The notes under the pieces: model-generated
The model's database searches: none
What the model was told of the DNA's origin: nothing
The model's input: only the letters and a program-made list of their open reading frames with translations
Shown: piece after piece, positions 6,407 to 7,883 of the stretch
Layout: each line of letters opens with the position of its first letter
Numbering within the stretch: the stretch's first letter is position 1
Source: Myxococcales bacterium UBA5297
Lineage (GTDB): Bacteria > Myxococcota > Myxococcia > Myxococcales > UBA5297
Assembly: GCA_002408385.1 (NCBI GenBank)
Contig: DHSB01000189.1
Location: 1 to 7,883 of the forward strand
Length of the DNA stretch: 7,883 nucleotides
Direction: 5' to 3'
Position numbers and translations under genes: made by a program

Positions 6407-6434
6407 CCGCCCTCGGTTCAGTCACCGAGGGCGG
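6407..6434 (-). terminator. Strong hairpin after the cysteine-rich lipoprotein gene
   Basis: An 11-bp perfect stem (6407-6417 with 6424-6434) with a 6-base loop TCAGTC, starting 21 bases beyond the lipoprotein stop codon. The minus strand lacks the T tract of a textbook intrinsic terminator, but the position and stability fit a 3'-end hairpin. It would separate the lipoprotein transcript from ftsH. Confidence 0.65.
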
Positions 6435-6455
6435 GCCCGGAAGGCTCGATGCCGG

Positions 6456-7406
6456 CTATTCGCAGCGCGGCAACAGCTCGCAGACCGAGCTCTGCTCGGA
6501 GCAGGCGAGGGCGGGCTGGCAGGGGTCCTCAGCGCACGACTGGCCGACGCCGACCCCGGCCTTGAAGAAGACGAAGAACGGCTCGGCGTCGCAGCCGCCC
6601 GGATCGCTGCACGAGGCGTGAGGCTCGCACTCGTCGGGCGAGCTGCAGGTGGCGCCGCGACTCTTCCAGCGCTGGCACCCACCCTCGACGCAGGAGTAGC
6701 CCGGGGCGCACTCATCGCTCCAGAAGCACCCGCCCGAGGTCTTGCGCGGCTCGCACAGCTCCGACTCGGCGCAGTAGCTGCCCGCCTCGCAGACCGCCGC
6801 CGCATCGAAGCGATCGCACGGTTGGCCTTGTTCGATGGCGCGCGGGCGCGCGCACTTGCCGCCGGAGCAGACCAGCCCGCTCGCGCAGCGGCCTTCGGCG
6901 GGCTCGTCGGTGCAAACCTCGCCCTCGACCAGCCTCTTCACGCAGCGGCTGCACCAGGCGTCGGACTGGCGCGCGAGCAGGCAGGTCGCGCCACGCTCGC
7001 AGCCGGGGTTGCAGGGCTCGCCGATAGCCGCGGTTCCGTAGAAGACCTCGTCGCAGGCGGCCGGGAGCACGGGCGGGATGGAGAGGCCCACCTCATGGCA
7101 AGCGAGCGACTCCATCGCCGCCACGCAGGGTGTCACCGCGGCGGGGTCGAAGAGCAGCCCGCCCGGAGCGACCGCCGCGGCCTGGTTCTCGAAGAAGGCC
7201 GTCCAATAGGCCCGGGTGAGCTCGAGCTCCGCCTTCTCGCAAGCGGCCTCCTTCCCGGCCCAGGCAGTGCCGAGCCGTTGGGCCGACTCCAACAACTCCG
7301 CGGGGATTCCGGCGTCGTGCTGTTTGCCGACGACCTCCTCGGTTTCCGAGCATCCGAGGACGAACAGCGCCGAGAGGACGAGTGCGTTGAGGCAGTGGGG
7401 CTTCAT
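6456..7406 (-). CDS. Cysteine-rich lipoprotein with six Cys modules
   Basis: The protein has 316 residues. A signal peptide (1-18) ends at VLGC with Cys19 as the probable lipidation site; then come a short Asp/Glu linker, a helical region (about 34-120) with four Cys (56, 94, 103, 118), and a disulfide-rich region (130-316). The latter repeats about six times the pattern G-x-x-C, spacer with one or two Cys, x-x-G-x-x-C-x(4-6)-C: modules begin near 130, 162, 194, 226, 251 and 288. Thirty Cys follow the lipidation Cys, an even number, compatible with 15 disulfides in the periplasm or on the surface. Such modules are frequent in myxobacterial lipoproteins and loosely resemble Dickkopf/EGF-like cysteine repeats; no catalytic motif is seen, so binding or structure is the likely role. 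ATG at 7406 has GGAG 9 bases upstream and is followed directly by the signal peptide. Specific function unknown. Confidence 0.85.
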   Translation of the reverse strand: MKPHCLNALVLSALFVLGCSETEEVVGKQHDAGIPAELLESAQRLGTAWAGKEAACEKAELELTRAYWTAFFENQAAAVAPGGLLFDPAAVTPCVAAMESLACHEVGLSIPPVLPAACDEVFYGTAAIGEPCNPGCERGATCLLARQSDAWCSRCVKRLVEGEVCTDEPAEGRCASGLVCSGGKCARPRAIEQGQPCDRFDAAAVCEAGSYCAESELCEPRKTSGGCFWSDECAPGYSCVEGGCQRWKSRGATCSSPDECEPHASCSDPGGCDAEPFFVFFKAGVGVGQSCAEDPCQPALACSEQSSVCELLPRCE

Positions 7407-7530
7407 GGGAATTCGCTCCGTTGTCGAATCGGGTACAAGACCCTTGATCCTCCAGGCGGTCGAACCTTTCAATGTCACCGGCGCGCGCTCCTGATTCGGC
7501 CGTGGAGGCGCCCCTGGAGGACCACCGCTC
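7407..7530. promoter_or_regulatory. Divergent promoter region
   Basis: A 124-base gap between two genes reading outward: the cysteine-rich lipoprotein (minus) and the secreted protein at 7531 (plus). Its AT content is above that of its neighbours, as expected of a promoter region. A short inverted repeat, ATTCG (7411-7415) with CGAAT (7425-7429), leaves the lipoprotein's GGAG in the loop. Confidence 0.5.
7444..7473 (+). promoter_or_regulatory. Candidate promoter for the plus-strand gene
   Basis: TTGATC (7444-7449; 4 of 6 to TTGACA), an 18-base spacer, and TTCAAT (7468-7473; 4 of 6 to TATAAT). It would start near 7480 and give a leader of about 50 bases before GTG at 7531. A tentative match only. 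Confidence 0.3.
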
Positions 7531-7883
7531 GTGCATCCAGTCCTGCTGCTTGCGCCCCTGCTCGTCGGCGCGGTCGCCGTCGAAGGCTCGGGCGCATGCC
7601 CCGCGGCCTCCGACGTCGGCCGCCGAATCGCGACGCTCGCCCCCGGCGCCGACGGCCACGTGCGCCTCGTCCACTCCGAGGACGGCCTGGTCATCGAGCT
7701 GCGCGACCCCGAGCACCGGCTGCTCGGACGCAAGGTGCTGGGGGTCGAGCGCCCCTGCGCCGAGCTCGAACAGGCCAGTGCCCTGGTCGCCGCCGCCTGG
7801 CTGCGGCGCTCGAGTGCCGAGGCGCTCCCCGCGCCCGAGCTGCCTTCGCCGCCGCCCCCGCCCGCGCCGTCGCCGCCGGTCGT
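7531..7883 (+). CDS. Secreted protein with Pro-rich linker, 3' end outside the window
   Basis: A partial gene of 117 complete codons, cut by the window edge. GTG at 7531 is the only start after the in-frame TGA at 7492-7494, and TGGAGGA ends 9 bases before it. The product begins with a signal peptide (about 1-18, Leu/Ala/Val-rich). Next is a small domain (about 21-92) with Cys23 and Cys76, reading C-P-A-A-S-D-V-G-R-R-I, then alternating strands (GHVRLVHSEDGLVIELRD), and RPCAELEQASALVAAAWLRR. A Pro/Ala/Ser linker begins near 99 and is still running at the edge. Myxobacterial proteins of this build usually continue into an outer-membrane or periplasmic C-terminal domain, so the part with a recognisable function is probably missing here. 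Third-position GC bias supports coding. It is divergent from the lipoprotein gene; function unknown. Confidence 0.7.
   Translation, partial: MHPVLLLAPLLVGAVAVEGSGACPAASDVGRRIATLAPGADGHVRLVHSEDGLVIELRDPEHRLLGRKVLGVERPCAELEQASALVAAAWLRRSSAEALPAPELPSPPPPPAPSPPV

Larger units (their letters stand above)
6108..6455. other. Intergenic region upstream of ftsH
   Basis: About 348 bases between the cysteine-rich lipoprotein gene and ftsH. It holds the lipoprotein's strong hairpin (6407-6434), a CGCGC-TTCG-GCGCG hairpin (6312-6325) and the inverted repeat and hairpin of the ftsH leader (6130-6248). I could not find a convincing sigma70 or sigma32 promoter for ftsH. Open frames here lack protein-like composition. 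Confidence 0.55.

Noticed and set aside
6108..6425. In-frame N-terminal extension of FtsH by 106 residues
   Set aside because: The extension is Arg/Ala/Pro-rich with no homologous feature, its start overlaps the lipoprotein hairpin, and a good ribosome binding site and normal FtsH N-terminus lie at 6107.
7450..7472. TTGAAA on the minus strand (7467-7472) as a -35 box for the lipoprotein gene
   Set aside because: The best -10 at an acceptable distance (GATCAA) matches only 3 of 6 bases; left as undecided within the divergent promoter region.
7407..7733. In-frame extension of the cysteine-rich lipoprotein upstream of 7406
   Set aside because: It would bury the signal peptide internally and overlap the well-supported plus-strand gene at 7531.
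1..7883. CRISPR arrays, tRNA or rRNA genes, transposases, toxin-antitoxin or phage genes
   Set aside because: No direct-repeat/spacer pattern, cloverleaf, rRNA-like segment or mobile-element protein motif was seen on either strand.

Overview
The window is a very GC-rich stretch of bacterial chromosome, most likely from a myxobacterium (Myxococcota, perhaps near Polyangiales/Sandaracinaceae). The evidence is the pervasive high GC, the two predicted lipoproteins with Asp-Ala-Gly-Pro-rich linkers and repeated cysteine modules, and the truncated secreted protein with a Pro-rich linker at the right edge. All are styles common in that phylum. Genus and species cannot be read from the sequence.

Layout, left to right. 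Six complete genes lie on the minus strand and one partial gene on the plus strand. (1) 53-742: SRPBCC-fold protein with an N-terminal membrane anchor. (2) 880-1233: single-domain rhodanese with an N-terminal membrane anchor. (3) 1539-1895: small DsrE-like protein; a degenerate heptanucleotide tandem repeat begins at its stop codon. (4) 2025-3884: secreted or lipid-anchored M6-like (immune inhibitor A type) metalloprotease with a cysteine-rich stub and a C-terminal jelly-roll-like domain. A sigma70-type promoter overlapped by a palindrome precedes it. (5) 4218-6107: a complete FtsH AAA+ zinc protease whose signature residues (HEMGH, not HEAGH) point to an accessory paralogue. (6) 6456-7406: lipoprotein with 30 cysteines after the lipidation cysteine, arranged in about six modules, followed by a strong hairpin. 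(7) 7531 to the window end: divergent secreted protein beginning at GTG, cut by the window edge.

The minus-strand genes are separated by gaps of about 130 to 350 bases, so they look like separate transcription units, not one operon. The common theme is the cell envelope and protein or thiol quality control: a membrane-bound quality-control protease, a predicted surface protease, a disulfide-rich lipoprotein, and two sulfur-relay-type proteins (rhodanese and DsrE). That theme is inference from families and proximity. No mobile element, CRISPR array, tRNA or rRNA is visible.

I did not find a clearly new multi-gene system. The points most worth a second look are the accessory FtsH and its potentially structured leader, the promoter-palindrome arrangement upstream of the M6 protease, the heptad repeat, and the cysteine-rich lipoprotein.
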